Origin: Clarireedia homoeocarpa
Lineage: Eukaryota > Ascomycota > Leotiomycetes > Helotiales > Rutstroemiaceae
Assembly: GCA_001465935.1 (NCBI GenBank)
Contig: LNKV01000018.1
Location: 580,542-644,541 of the forward strand
Reading direction: 5' to 3'
DNA: 64,000 nucleotides
Made by a program: the position numbers and the translations under genes. Below, piece after piece: positions 1-11,289 of the stretch. Each line of letters begins with the position of its first letter. Positions within the stretch are counted from its first letter, which is position 1. Under the pieces are notes generated by a model. The model was not told where the DNA came from and made no database searches. It was given only the letters and a program-made list of their open reading frames with translations.

Positions 1-725
1 TGTCCAGGAGGAGCGGAAAATTAGGTATGGTATGGCATGGAGACTTTGGAAGATATTTAGATACCCTCTTGATTGTAAAGGCCGAATGGGATGAGACGAG
101 AAGAGATGGGATAAAGCATGACTTGGGAGTGGATATAGTGCTGTACAATCCAGTACTCGTGGTGTGATACTAAACACTTATTCTAGTTACAGACTGGTGA
201 TACGTATCCTATTATGAAGATTATCCTAAGAGGGGTAATTTGCTTGGATAAAAATACAGCTAAAAGCGTTGTTCTCGAGAGCCTGGGAAGCTCAAGAGAG
301 ATCACAAAGTACAAATCCAAACCAGCTGACACCCTGATAGTAATGAAAAAACAAAATGAAGTTAATTCTCAAGATAATCAATGATTCATGATGGATATTC
401 TCACTTTCCATGTCGGCACATAGACACAAGTCTTTGAGCCCGACAGTTTGCCTATCTCCAAACCCCTATCCCCAACCATCCCTAGACTCAAATATAACAA
501 AAGAAAAACTGAAGGAGTAGAACAAGACGAACAAAAAATAAGTTCGCTTCCAGAATATTTTAACGCCCCGCTGTGTCCAAGCCCTAATACACAAAGAAAT
601 ATAACACCACAGTAATCCCTAATTTCCTCTTTCCCCAAGACCTTGTTTCCCATCTTCTCATATACACTTTCAAGTGCTGAGCCCTCAGCGATTTCCAATA
701 TCCAGTCCTTCGAAAATCGGGCCAT
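1..725. other. 3' flank of the Bsd2/NDFIP-like gene, no gene seen
   Basis: No open frame here has a recognisable product. The right part is AT-rich and is probably the 3' untranslated region of the minus-strand gene that ends at 726. A 115-codon minus-strand open frame at 378-725 follows directly after that gene's stop codon and has no family features. Confidence 0.5.
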
Positions 726-1907
726 CTAAACAACCGTCTCTGCATCCTCACCCGTGGCAATTATCGGCACAGGCAATCCACGGTCTGGACTCTGTAATAT
801 CAGTTGTTCGTGTCTCCGTGCTCTGATGAAATCACTGAACGCTCTGATCAAGATGAACCACCCCACAATCATAAGTGCATATGCGAACCATTCGTTACTG
901 GCAATATCGGATATGCCGCCCGAAGATGAATTGTCCATTCCTGCAGTAGCGGCTTGGTTGACTTGGTTAGGGTCGAAATCGTGACTGTTTGGATCCGGGG
1001 GTTGCGCATATGATGCATCTTGTCCATTCGTTGGGGACGTCACAACGCTTCCTGAGCCTTTCATATAGAAACCGTATTGTATGAGCGTGATTCCGAGACC
1101 AGCACGAGATCCATTCTTCGCAGCGTGTGTGGTGTGTAGGAGATATGTTAACAGGAAGCCGACAAGTTGGAAGGACATGGAGATCATGCCGTTCCAGACG
1201 AAAGAAAATAGCGAGCCGACGGGCAGCCCTTCGATGTATACTTCATCTGGACCACCGAGCCCTGGTGCGAGGATAGTCGTTTCCCAATATGGTGGAGCCG
1301 CGTCTGCCGCAGCTTGCTCATATGTCTAGATTTAATTAGCGCCAGTCCACGAAGCATATTAGAGAAAATACATACGGGAGGATGTTCCTCGACTTTCTCG
1401 CCTCTCTCAGGCTTCGCACTCAGATTCGCAAAGACGCCATCAGATGCCGCACCACTGCCATAGACTCTTCCACCTCTCGGGGGTGCGAAAGTCGGCATCG
1501 CAGTAACTCTTCTCTCAACGGCCGGCCTGTTCTCATCGCCCGTCGCTTCCAAAGTAACATGTTCTCTCGACGCCGAAGCCGGACTCCCTCGCATTAATCG
1601 CTGTCTATCATCGCCGTCATTATCCTCATCATCCGATCCATCGTCAAACGTGTCCGCTAGGTTCTGGTCGACCGGTGCATCGCGATTATATCGTGGAGTT
1701 GGAGAGGAGGCTCGAGATCTGAAGGAAGGTGGAGGGGAAGTGGGTGTTGGAGGGGAATCTTCATCATTCGCAGAGACCTAGATGGTTAAACAATACATGT
1801 TAGTTGACCTTCAAACCATACACCAACGGCCTGTGGTACTCAGTGTGGCGAGACTTGGCGGGGAATTGAGGGAGATTACGCACCCTCTCGTAACGTTGCG
1901 AACTCAT
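726..1907 (-). CDS. Bsd2/NDFIP-family membrane protein (DUF2370)
   Basis: Spliced protein of about 341 aa from three exons (1907-1884, 1777-1376, 1325-726); introns of 106 bp (GTGCGT..TAG) and 50 bp (GTATGT..TAG). The N-terminal half is hydrophilic, rich in Ser, Pro and Asp. The C-terminal half has three hydrophobic segments: around the GLPVGSLFSFVWNGMISMSF stretch, an LLTYLLHTTHAAKNGSRAGLGITLIQYGFYM region, and a WFAYALMIVGWFILIRAF segment. This is the layout of fungal Bsd2 and animal NDFIP proteins, Golgi/endosomal adaptors that recruit Rsp5/Nedd4 ubiquitin ligases to cargo such as metal transporters. A PPYWE motif precedes the membrane part, but I see no canonical PPxY site. The first ATG gives MSSQRYER directly before intron 1. 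Family assignment is firm; the exact cargo role is inferred. Confidence 0.85.
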
Positions 1908-2896
1908 GGTTGTAAAGGGTATTTTAGATAACAAAGAAAAAACGAACAGGAGGACTCAAAAGGGTGAGCGAAAGAACGGAAGGGACGAAAAAAAAGAAGT
2001 CGTGAAGTAGGTAAGAGGAAGAGAAGGGAAGAGGGAAGAAATTCGTGCAGAGTTGACAGTCAATATTGCTCAGGAGAATTGGAAGGTCATGGAGAAGGAT
2101 GGTCGTCTCGGATGGCCGTCTCGGATGGCTCTGTTTGAGATGTTGGGCTAGCGCCTCATTGATTCGTTAGAATTTGAAATAGGCTTGAGGAGTAGGCGCA
2201 GCAGCTCTTTGTATAAGGACTATTCAGGGGACTTGGAGTTTTAATATTAACCTTATGGGGGCTAAATTGCAAGTAGGAGTTGTAGTCAATATTGTACGTA
2301 GTAATATCGTAATATCTAATATCGTAATATCTAATATCCAATATCGTAATATCGTAATATCGTAATATGAGATTTATATATTTGAGAGAAAGTCGTGGAA
2401 ATATACGCAGAACACCGTAAATCATGAATTACATCAGAGCAGTTTGTTGGTGGGCCATTCATTATGTACATGTACATGACCAGCCCAAACACCATACACC
2501 CACCATTGTTACGGTAAAAAGTGATGATTCGTACTCGTGCCCAAATCATGCTTTTCCATAATATCACACCCAACAATCCAATAACGAGCCATCCAAATAT
2601 AGCACACCAAAAGTTCTTACCTTACCATATACCGCCTTCCTACGCTTACCTTATCAAATCGCATCCGTCCTAGGGCAGCGATAATGACAAGGGCAAAAAG
2701 TGTAGCGCATTTCGCATATCCGTCCCTACAGAGTAATGACCGCATGCTGCCATGCCATGCGATGCCATGCGATGTACAAAACAAACCTTCCTCTTCTCTG
2801 CATAATTCGATGAACCCGCCGCAGCAGTGAAAATCATCCAGCCTCTTCCCCTCCTGCCCCATTTCGCTCCAATCAGAACCAACCCGCTGCACAGCA
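1908..2896. other. Intergenic gap with AT-rich array; divergent promoters
   Basis: About 1 kb between two divergently transcribed starts. It holds a purine-rich 5' leader for the left gene (1920-2050), an AT-rich short tandem array (2301-2368) and CA repeats near 2960 just past its right edge. Open frames here are low-complexity or AT-driven and none is convincing. Confidence 0.5.
2301..2368. repeat. AT-rich tandem array, TAATATCG-type unit
   Basis: Roughly eight to nine imperfect copies of an 8-bp TAATATCG unit, some shortened to 7 bp (TAATATC). It is a microsatellite-like array in the divergent promoter region. Confidence 0.8.
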
Positions 2897-3531
2897 ATGT
2901 CGCAATCCGTAAGTCTTTCTTTAAACCTCCACTTTCTCCAAGGGAGGGCCCCCTCTCGAACACACACACACACACAACACAATGACCCCGCAAACTAATC
3001 GACTAACATGCATGCTTCACATATATATAGGTACCATACAAACACTACCTGCGCGCACTTTCTCGCTGGCCAAAAGATGCTCTCCGGCCGGATGCGCAAT
3101 TCCAAGATGCTATCCGACGGCGCGTAGACAGGAAGTTTCTGCCTGCTACTGCTACTGCTAATACTGCTGCTGGGACGGGTGCTGGAAGTGCTCCGGTTTC
3201 GATCAATGCGACGTCTGAGATGCGACAGATCAATGCGCTGTATTCGCTGCTGGAGAATAGATATAAGACACAGGTATGTCTTTTCCCACCAGCTTCTGGA
3301 TATATATGGCGAGGAAGAAGAGGAGCTTCATGGGTGGAGGAATTGTGCTGCGTGCAATTACGAATATGGGACTGATCGAGGAAATAGTACCCTGTGTCCA
3401 GCAGAATCATGAAGCCTGCGAGTAACCCGACATATTACGAAGATTTGGTGAAGGAAATCGAAGCAGCGCCTACTAGGAGTATATTTGGACAGTGGGCGAA
3501 CAAGTGGAAGGGTTTCTTACGGTTCAAGTGA
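2897..3531 (+). CDS. CBP6: Cbp6-like assembly factor for ubiquinol-cytochrome c reductase
   Basis: Three exons (2897-2908, 3031-3273, 3388-3531) give a 132-aa protein. Exon 1 codes only for MSQS before GTAAGT. The family signals are LSRWPKDALRPDAQFQ near the start, an INALYSLLENRYKTQ helix, and the C-terminal KPASNPTYYEDLVKEIE block, matching yeast Cbp6 and animal UQCC2. In yeast Cbp6 works with Cbp3 on the mitochondrial ribosome to promote cytochrome b synthesis and early complex III assembly. The 3' splice at 3387 (AAATAG) was preferred over a later CAG because only it keeps the frame and restores a conserved YPVSSRIMKP segment. The open frame reported by simple translation misses all three exons because each is short. 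A poly(A) signal follows at 3619. Confidence 0.85.
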
Positions 3532-3618
3532 AGAGCGTTACGGAAAGAAATTTTAGAAAAAAGTATATCAACAGAGATGGCCTATGTACATTGTACAGTA
3601 AAACCAGTATTTGGAGCC

Positions 3619-3624
3619 AATAAA
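3619..3624 (+). terminator. AATAAA poly(A) signal of the Cbp6-like gene
   Basis: AATAAA lies 88 bp after the stop codon, within the 196-bp gap between convergent stop codons. In fungi this motif is suggestive rather than decisive. Confidence 0.4.
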
Positions 3625-3727
3625 TCAATGAAAATGATAATACCACCCTGAGGACTTTTACTTGCTCTCTTGACTCCCCAACGCCTAGCTCTTTCTATTT
3701 GCCAGATACATCCAATTCGTAATTTCA

Positions 3728-4946
3728 TCAGATATACTTACTTTCCGGGTCTAGCCTTCCCATCAGGTCGATACTCTGCTCATACATGGTAAACACAATC
3801 CCACCACTCATGACCAATCTTCCCAGTCGTGGTAGTGCACCACTCCAGAAGGTCAAAAGTCCCTCATTTTTCGCAATGATAGCAGCACATGCAAAGCTAT
3901 TCTTATACAGACTCCTCGCCTCTATACTCTGCATGCGAGTCTTTATTGTATCCAGCGGCTGCGTCACATACACTGTGATAATACCCGCGAGCCCACCGAT
4001 CCCAAATGTCGATAGAGGCCCGAGTTTCTCGCCAGGTGCGGTGTAGGATTGCGCCAGTTGCCTAATTGATGTGTAGGAGCCGAATCGAACAGCGCTATTG
4101 GCAGATTGGCGTGCGGTGGTTGGTACGAACCCTTGAAAGAAACCCCGAATGCCGCGCTCACGAGCGATGATCGGAACAGCATGTAGGAACCCACGCATGC
4201 GAGGTTTGGCGCTCTTGCGGTCATCGATCCTAATGATGCGTATTAGCTATGTGCGGGAATAATAGAAATAGAGAGCCATGCAATGTAGTCTTAATACTCT
4301 CAAACGGTGTGACAGCCAACAAGCTCTCTGTGACTCCTGCGCCGAATCCAGCAATAACAGTCCTAGGTCCAGAGATCTTCCCATCTGCATCCTGCAGCAG
4401 CGATTTATATTGATCGAATGCAACGAATCCTAATACTCGGTATCAGTGTCCACAAGACTCGAGACAATGCCTCTAGTAGCTGAGGGGTAGCCACGTACGA
4501 ATTCCAGCCTTCAGCGAGTTGCCAATGATCAGCGTCGTACATCCCGCATACCAAGCCTTTCCAAACGGTGGCCAAGGTAGCTTTCCTGCTTCTGGTAGCC
4601 GGCGATTCAATTGCGTTCTAGTTTTGGCAACTATGCCGTCAGGTAATTAGTCCATGGTTCTCCAAGCTGTGACCCCGCGTTTTTGATATCTGGCTGTTGG
4701 CACGAGAATTGGATTTGGAAATCCTCCGGCTAATTGACATGTTCAAACTAGACGTACATTCGAATGGATATGTGATAGCTGAATAGCAATCAATGTTAGC
4801 TAGGCGTTCTTCAAAGAACAATGACGGCAGAAAGACCAACCAATTTCTACAGCTCCCGCAGTCGAACCAGCAATGATTGAGCGCAGCGCACTGGGCCTCT
4901 GCTTTGGCTTTTCTGATTCCCGCGTGGAAGGTGCTGTGGTCGGCAT
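3728..4946 (-). CDS. CTP1: Mitochondrial citrate/tricarboxylate carrier Ctp1
   Basis: Five exons (4946-4841, 4778-4758, 4630-4499, 4429-4282, 4229-3728) encode a 302-aa mitochondrial carrier. Three carrier repeats are visible with signatures AITYPFEFAKTRTQ, VTPFESIKTTLIDD and VTQPLDTIKTRMQ. The blocks GAGVTESLLAVTPFES and TARQSANSAVRFGSY are typical of the citrate carrier, which exchanges citrate for malate or another tricarboxylate across the inner membrane and supplies cytosolic acetyl-CoA. The protein ends DPESKYI. Two gene-structure oddities: exon 2 is only 21 nt, and the intron at 4230-4281 starts with GC instead of GT. Both are required to keep the conserved sequence in frame (phases 1,1,1,2). 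The exons do not appear as one long open frame. Confidence 0.9.
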
Positions 4947-5417
4947 TATTGCGCTCGAGTATTGTTGCACAAGACCACGCGGGGATTAAGAAAAATATTT
5001 ATTTATCGATTGTGAAGCTTGGGGTTGCGATGTTCGGATGCATGACGACGGGCCGCCGCTTTAAAATTGCATGCGCTAATTGTTACATGAATATGAAACA
5101 TCAGGATTCTTCACTACTGTATCGTCGGATTGGTGGATGTTTAAATGCTGATGGACACGATGCAACTATATCCCCAATTTTGTAGTACGTGTGCACAGTG
5201 GAAAATGGATGGTCATTAATCTCTTGCATGCTTGTTTTATATGTGTACAACCAACAGTACTTCTCAACCATGCAGAATGAGGTAGCTTAATGTACAACAT
5301 AAGTCCTATCGTACGCCCATACTCCATGCACTCCTCCTTGAACGCCAACCATATTGAACAATATATAGATGCCCCGTGTTTTCAAAACTCTCTACAAAGG
5401 AAAAGCCAATTGATATT
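4947..5417. other. Gap between Ctp1 start and Hpc2 stop
   Basis: 471 bp holding the Ctp1 promoter and the 3' flank of the Hpc2 gene, both on the minus strand. The open frames here (for example 4877-5185 plus) overlap Ctp1 exon 1 or are short; none looks real. Confidence 0.5.
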
Positions 5418-7405
5418 TTATTGAGTGAAAACCATCGGTGTTCCACCTAACGTTGGGGTATTGGTGAGTTGCATTGTACCATAGCCTCCAGGCATAGAAG
5501 TTAGAGTGCCCATCTTCTCGCGCTCAATCTTCTCTTGTTCCATCCGGGCTCGATCAGCTTTAGTGATTCGAGGCTTACGAGCAGTACTTCCACCACGAGA
5601 GCCAGGACCGCCACCAGAGGTGTTGGCTTTGCTAGCGGCGCTTCTACGCGGAGCTGCACCACCTTCTGTAGTCTTTGCGGGCCGACGACGGGGCTTCTTG
5701 ACTTGACCGTCAGGCCTAGAGTAATGGTTAGATGCATGCAGTGGATTTCGAGATCACGAGTAACGTACCTATCAAGAGCCGGCTTTTCACCCTCGGGCAC
5801 TAGAGGGCCCGAGTAAACAAAAAAGCCATCGTTTGCGGCAGCGGCTTGCTCTTCCCACATGAGATCCGAATCGTCAACAAAGCCGTCATCTCTGTCATAT
5901 TCATCCTCCTTGGTCTTTCTCTTTTTGGTAGCCGCTTTCTTTGCACCGCCATCCGTACCGGTGCCACCCATCTCCACATTGCTTCCCTCCCCTTCAGAAT
6001 CCAAAGACATCTCATCACCATCACCACTTTCCTTGCTAGAACCGTTTCTTTCAAGAGCAGCTCCGGCTGCTGCAACCCTTGCAAGTCGATCTCTCTGGGC
6101 GGCGAGCCTAGGGTGCAATGCATCCCATCCATAAGCCTCCTCGGCCATACGAGCAAAGTTCACATACTTGTTGACTTCACCCTCATGCAAAGGGATGTCG
6201 AGAACGATTGTAGGGGCGCGCGACTCGGTGCCGTCATTAGGCCCACCGAATTGCATCAACCCAGAACCTGGAAGTGGTGGTGGGGTTAACAATTCCCTTT
6301 CTTTTTGCTTGGGAGGTGGCTTTGGTGAGGATGTAACGGAAGCGCCGTTAGTTCCTTGCTTCTTCTTGTCTCCATTGGAATTTTGAGCTGGTTTAAGTGA
6401 CTGTGTGATTGGGGCAGAAGGCGGCGGAGGTCCCGATAGGGTTTGCGATGACATGGTGGGAGTTTGTGTGAATGAGCGAGGACTGGTGGGATCGAGTATC
6501 GCCGAAGGACCAAGCCTGTTCACTGTGGGTGAAGCCGGTACGGAAGTATGGCCATCTTCACGTTGGCGTTTGACTTGCTGCTGGTGCATCAAGAATGAAT
6601 GGGCAGAAGGTGAGGTCAAAGGTTGATTCGGAGGATCGACGAGACTAGATATTGAAGGCGAAGCACTAGCGCGATTGGTGGTCGGAGGAGGTATCGGTGA
6701 GCCTTGGGAATTGGTGTTATATGAATTGTGACTGACTAGGGTTTCCCGAACCGGATCGTAATTTGACCTAATGGGATCATAATTCTGACCACTAGTGCGA
6801 GGTTGTGGCGCCATCTGAGGTTGTGGTTGAGCTGGAGCTGGAGGAGGAGGAGGTGGTGGTGGTGGTGGAACGACTTGGGGCTGTTGTGTTTGCGCTTGTG
6901 TCGGAAGTGGGGCGGAATTGAAGAATGATCTGGGAATAGCTTCGGTTTCACCCTTTTGGGTAATTGTTGCATTCTGTACAGGCGGTGTTGGTGGAAGGGA
7001 GAAATTTGATTCACTCAAACGCATTCCAGGAGATTCCGTAATTTTTGTTTGTCGAGATGATTCGCTACCATTAGTTGTTTCCGAAGCTGCAGGCTTTTTT
7101 CTTGACCTTGCGGGAGGAGCATTCGGATCTCGTGGTTTTCGGGCTCTTTTAGCCTTGGGTGCATCGGTATTGGTAGCCGAGCTAATGTCCCCAGCCTTCG
7201 GTCTAGGTTTTCTGACCGGTTTCTTGCGTGTTGGCTTTTCCGAAGTCGACGCATCCAAAGCAGAATGGTTGACAGTAATACTACTGGAATCGTTACGATT
7301 CTGAATATCATCCATTTCTGGGCTCGATCGCGGCGGTGACGATAAGTCCGAATTAGATCCCAATTGCGGCGATACCCCACGACCCCCATCGTGCATATTC
7401 GACAT
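5418..7405 (-). CDS. HPC2: HIR histone-chaperone subunit Hpc2 (ubinuclein-like)
   Basis: Two exons (7405-5769 and 5715-5418) separated by a 53-bp intron give 644 aa. Most of the chain is low-complexity: Lys/Arg/Pro-rich near residues 40-110, a poly-Pro run near 185 and Ser/Pro/Gln stretches. The diagnostic element is the Hpc2-related (HUN) motif YDRDDGFVDDSDLMWEE at about residues 499-520, which in Hpc2/ubinuclein binds Hir3/Asf1-H3.3 complexes for replication-independent nucleosome assembly. A second conserved block (VLDIPLHEGEVNKYVNFARM, about 400-420) precedes it. The spliced tail is basic (KKPRRRP, ARKPRITKADRARMEQEKIE) and ends FTQ. I chose the ATG giving MSNMHDGG; an in-frame ATG 57 bp upstream (7462) would add 19 residues with no conservation that I recognise. 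Confidence 0.85.
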
Positions 7406-8328
7406 GGTGATAGCGTAAATCTCCCTTCGCTCTTTAGAATTGAATACGTGATGCGTATACAAAAATACCGTCCATCAATGACTAGGTACCGAGGGGAGGA
7501 AGTTTTTTTTTTTTTTCCAAATGTGAGATGCGAGTGGTTTGTAGCTCCTGGTGGTTGTGTTGGCGAAACGGGGTCGTCACAGGACGAGTCATGCGAAACT
7601 TCTGAATAGCTTCAAGTTTTGATACAAGTTTTGCGAAATAGCGGTAATTGGTAAATTGGTGTTTGTGGATATGAAGCGAAGGAACATCAGTTTACAGGAT
7701 GGGCAATCGAATGTATAGGAGATGCGGGCATCTATCTGCGGTAAGGAGGAGTCGTTACCGATAGAAAATGAAATGGTATTGATGAAAAGAGAGCAATCTA
7801 GGAGGTAGATCTGGAAGAGGGAGTTAGGTTGTTGTTGTAGATTGCGAGAAAAGAAGAGAAAGAGGAGGTGGAAAGGGTTTTATTAATTGTTGTGTTTGGG
7901 GGGGGGAATTTTCGAGCTTCTTGTACTTTGATCAATGAATGTTCAAGCGACTCTAATAAGTTAAGTAGTAGGAGTAGTCGCAGTAGTAATAGTAGTAATA
8001 GTAGTAGCCAAGTCAAGCCATTCATTTGCCTTGGGTTTTCTCCTGCCTACCTACGACCGACTTGGAGAAGGCGCAAGAGAAAGGGAAGGGGAAGTGGGAA
8101 GGGCAATGGGAAATGGGAAGGGAAAACGGGAGAGGGAAAGCAAAGGGCAGAGGGCTCAAGGCAAAGGAAGGGAAAGCAGCGAATAACTCTACGAAGCGTC
8201 TTTCCCTTGCCGGGCGTCCGAGTCGAGGAAAAGGCGCTGAGGAGAGTAAAATGAGCAGAGATGGTGGATGGATGGATGGCCTTGCTGTTCTCTGTCTTCC
8301 GCCTGCCTCGACATGGATGCGATGGGAT

Positions 8329-8370
8329 TATGCCCGCGTAGTATGGGATTATGCCCGCGTAGTATGGGAT
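8329..8370. repeat. 21-bp direct duplication
   Basis: Two consecutive copies of a 21-bp unit beginning TTATGCCCGCGTAGTATGGGA, inside low-complexity sequence. Confidence 0.75.
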
Positions 8371-8589
8371 ATGGAGAAGATGAAAATGAAAATGGCAAAG
8401 TGGTGGGTATGGGTGGGTGGTGGGTGCAGTGCTGGTGCTGGTGTGGTGTGGTGTGGTGCTGGTGCTGGTGCTGGTGTGGTGCTTGTGCTCGTGCTCGTGG
8501 GTACGGTAAAGCGGATTCGGACTGCGGATCAAGATCAATTGTCAAGATTCGCCTTATTCCCTTACGACCTTATTCTCTAGGGTGTGCCC

Positions 8590-8655
8590 AGTGAGATGTG
8601 GATGTGCATGTGGATGTGCATGTGGATGTGGATGTAGATGTAGATGTGGATGTGG
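8590..8655. repeat. GATGTG-type hexanucleotide array
   Basis: About ten copies of a 6-bp unit alternating GTGGAT, GTGCAT and GTAGAT. The unit length is a multiple of three, so it leaves long repetitive open frames (His/Pro on minus, Cys/Gly on plus) that should not be taken as genes. Confidence 0.75.
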
Positions 8656-9550
8656 TCGGCTCTTCCTCAGGAACCTGGAAGAAAAGGAAGAAAAGGAAAA
8701 AAAAAGGGATCTAAACTCGGCTTGTAGGCAATACGCGAGGCGAAACATGACAGGGGAGCCTTCCAAAGCTCCAACCTTCCAACCTTCCAACCTTCCAAAC
8801 AAACCAACTACCTGGGCTATCAGGAGAATAAATAAAAGCTCCCGGTATAATTGGTACTTGTGAAGACCAGATAGCCATCGCAACATCGAATGCTCGCAGG
8901 AACAGTATTGGCATTGTACGACAACCCGTACCAAAGTACCACAGTACTGTACGTATTGTATTGAATTAGACAGGAGTGACAGCTATTTACCTCGCAGCCG
9001 GTATCGAGCATCCGTCGAGTACATCAAGCCCCGCCTGCTTTGGCCAACAAATATGGAATCTCTTGATGACACGTGAGTCAGTTGTCTAATTCCCCGTAAC
9101 CGATAGACTACAGAGAGGACATAGCATAGGATCGCCTTTTTGCTTGCAGAAGGCAAAATTCTATGAAAGAAACCCATCTTCGCCATTGTCTTACCCGTTA
9201 CCCCTATGCTCCAAACTCCATAAGGCAATGTCAACCTGATATACAGCTGTGTTCATTGCGCGTGTTCAGAGTACTATGGAAACCTCACCAGACTCCGAGT
9301 AAGACTCATGAAGTGCAGCTCTGTATTCGCTGGCAATTCATTGAAGATGCTACGACGTCTAAATGTCATCCCAAAATAAACATGTGGAAAATGCATCTAA
9401 TCCGAATTGGATTAGCGTCAAAACCTTAATTTTAGCGGTTCTGGAATCTCTCATGGAAATAATCAGCCTTGTAGAGTACTTTATCATACATATATTTCCC
9501 CACAACATAAAAGAAACTTGAAGGCAAACCAAAAAAAAAATCACACTAAT

Positions 9551-10864
9551 ATGGATTTGCGCGGTCAACGATTTACACTTAATCTTTCTGACGATGAAGA
9601 CGAGACCGGCTCCAGCTCCAATATACCCTCCAATGCTGTTCCATCGTTTGGATCTGCGTTTGTGGGAGACATCAAAGAACGTACTGCAAAAGCCCCCGCA
9701 GCACCAGAACTGAAAACTTCAACAACAGGATTTCCTGAGCACAAAAAGCGATCCCGCGTATCGGCCTTTAAGAGACAGAGGGGTGGCGCTTCAGCCGGAT
9801 CTGCTGCAGATTCGCCGAATGCCTTTGGCGTACCGTCAAAGGGCCCCAAACCAACAAATGAAGAATCCGGTATGGACGATGAACGGAAAAGGATAGACGA
9901 AGAAAACAAGAGGAGAATAGCTTCTATGTCAGCTGAGGAAATCGAGCAAGAACAACAGGAACTACTAGCGACATTAGACCCCTCAATAATTCAGCGACTT
10001 CTAAAACGAGCAAATTTTGACGAAGGTCGAGGTGACACTGGAATCTATCCTCCTTCTGAAGCGCCAGCCACCCAAAATGAGGAGGAGAAGGCCCCGAACT
10101 CTAACAAGGATAGCGAGGCCGTACCTGTTCCGGAGCCTGTAGGCAAGCCCGTTGCACCACAAAAAGCCGTTAGATTTGAAGAAGATGAAGAACCAAAGAA
10201 TCCGGTAGGGCTCAAACCAGCATCTGAAGCTACACCAAACCCCATCGAACTTCCGCTGCCTAAAGTACATTTCCCGGCTGCCACCGCTCCTCCAGATCTT
10301 GATCCCGATGATCCTTCGTTTCTCGAAAACATGCACAAGAAATATTTCCCTTCACTCCCGGCAGACCCTACAAAACTTGCATGGATGGCCCCGATACCTA
10401 CACATGGATCTATTGCAGATCAAGAATCACCGTATTATCCTGGCAGTGAAGCTCTTGCCGCATCTGCTCTTCGTTTTGATTTCAGAGGTGGTCTATTACC
10501 TCCTAGAATTGCAAGAGCTATGCCCACAACGAAAGGATTACATCATCATGGAGAGGCTCCCGAATCTGCAGGATATACAATTCCAGAACTAGCAAGATTG
10601 GCACGCTCTGCTTTTCCAGCTCAACGGTGCCTTGCTTTTCAAACCCTGGGCAGGTTTCTTTATAGGTTGGGTAGAGGTGAGTGGGGAGATGTTGGTACGG
10701 AAATATCGAAGGGACTATGGAGATGTGTTGAAGAAGGCAAAGTCATCAAGACTCTAGAAGAAGCTTCCAGCGCCGAGGGTGGTCATCAAGGTAGTAAAGC
10801 TTATGCCATAGAAGCCCTATGGCTGTGGCAGAAAGGAGGCGGCCATATTTGGAAAGCCGACTAA
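9551..10864 (+). CDS. RBA50: Rba50/RPAP1-like RNA polymerase II assembly factor
   Basis: Intronless, 437 aa from the ATG giving MDLRGQRFTLNLSDDED; 11 further codons upstream are in frame, but the Met chosen begins the conserved N-terminus. RPAP1 N-terminal motif: EEIEQEQQELLATLDPSIIQ followed by RLLKRA (about 130-155). RPAP1 C-terminal motif: LRFDFRGGLLPP, then YTIPELARLARSAFPAQRC and LGRFLYRLGRGEWG (about 306-380). Yeast Rba50 and human RPAP1 help assemble the Rpb3 subcomplex of RNA polymerase II before nuclear import. The middle is acidic and Pro-rich, and a KKRSRVSAFKRQR basic cluster near residue 75 may be a nuclear signal. Size is close to fungal Rba50 and much shorter than animal RPAP1. 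Confidence 0.9.
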   Translation: MDLRGQRFTLNLSDDEDETGSSSNIPSNAVPSFGSAFVGDIKERTAKAPAAPELKTSTTGFPEHKKRSRVSAFKRQRGGASAGSAADSPNAFGVPSKGPKPTNEESGMDDERKRIDEENKRRIASMSAEEIEQEQQELLATLDPSIIQRLLKRANFDEGRGDTGIYPPSEAPATQNEEEKAPNSNKDSEAVPVPEPVGKPVAPQKAVRFEEDEEPKNPVGLKPASEATPNPIELPLPKVHFPAATAPPDLDPDDPSFLENMHKKYFPSLPADPTKLAWMAPIPTHGSIADQESPYYPGSEALAASALRFDFRGGLLPPRIARAMPTTKGLHHHGEAPESAGYTIPELARLARSAFPAQRCLAFQTLGRFLYRLGRGEWGDVGTEISKGLWRCVEEGKVIKTLEEASSAEGGHQGSKAYAIEALWLWQKGGGHIWKAD

Positions 10865-11289
10865 GGTCTGTAAATACACTTGAAAAATCCTAATGTCTAA
10901 ATGTTCAAGATAACGTGTGTCATTGAAATCCTAGCGACAACGGCGCAAAACCATGGAGACTTAGGTCATGGGGTTGTCTTTAGTCTTGCCTTGTTGATGG
11001 TACACAGATTTTGGAAGCACGAAGACTATTTTCTATGGAAGGAACAAATGACTACATCTCCTTGCTCTATACTGTGAAAACTCGAGTGATAGTCACCGTA
11101 AACGTCCAAGCGATCGTCTATTCATTGTCCCATGTTTGAACACTAATACCAGTTTCACTATCCGCTTCTTGGTCTGATAGGTTCAGTTTTCATATTGTCA
11201 AATTACTCCCAATCCGAAATACTGTACTCATTTTTGTATTGTATACTGCTTGGTGAAGCGTTATAGATAGGCAGCACATCACTTCAAAC
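10865..11289. other. Intergenic, nothing recognised
   Basis: 425 bp between two plus-strand genes; presumably the Rba50 3' UTR and the promoter of the BTB gene. No repeats or structured RNA recognised. Confidence 0.5.

Larger units (their letters stand above)
7406..9550. other. 2.1-kb low-complexity intergenic region
   Basis: Divergent promoter region between the Hpc2 and Rba50 genes. It contains a 13-base T run near 7504-7516, a purine-rich stretch (8060-8180), a duplicated 21-bp unit (8329-8370), GGT-rich (8400-8500) and GTGGAT/GTGCAT-rich (8590-8655) arrays, and a CCAACCTT array (8776-8805). The overlapping open frames of 60-190 codons on both strands here are products of these repeats. 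Confidence 0.55.

Noticed and set aside
378..725. 115-codon minus-strand frame after the Bsd2-like stop
   Set aside because: It is directly downstream of a complete conserved C-terminus, lacks conserved features and is best read as 3' UTR.
2301..2368. CRISPR-like array
   Set aside because: Units are 8 bp without spacers and the genome is eukaryotic; it is a microsatellite.
8026..8934. Several 110-190-codon frames on both strands
   Set aside because: All derive from 3- and 6-bp repeats (GGT, GTGGAT, GAAGG) that cannot create stops; sequences are His/Pro or Cys/Gly runs.
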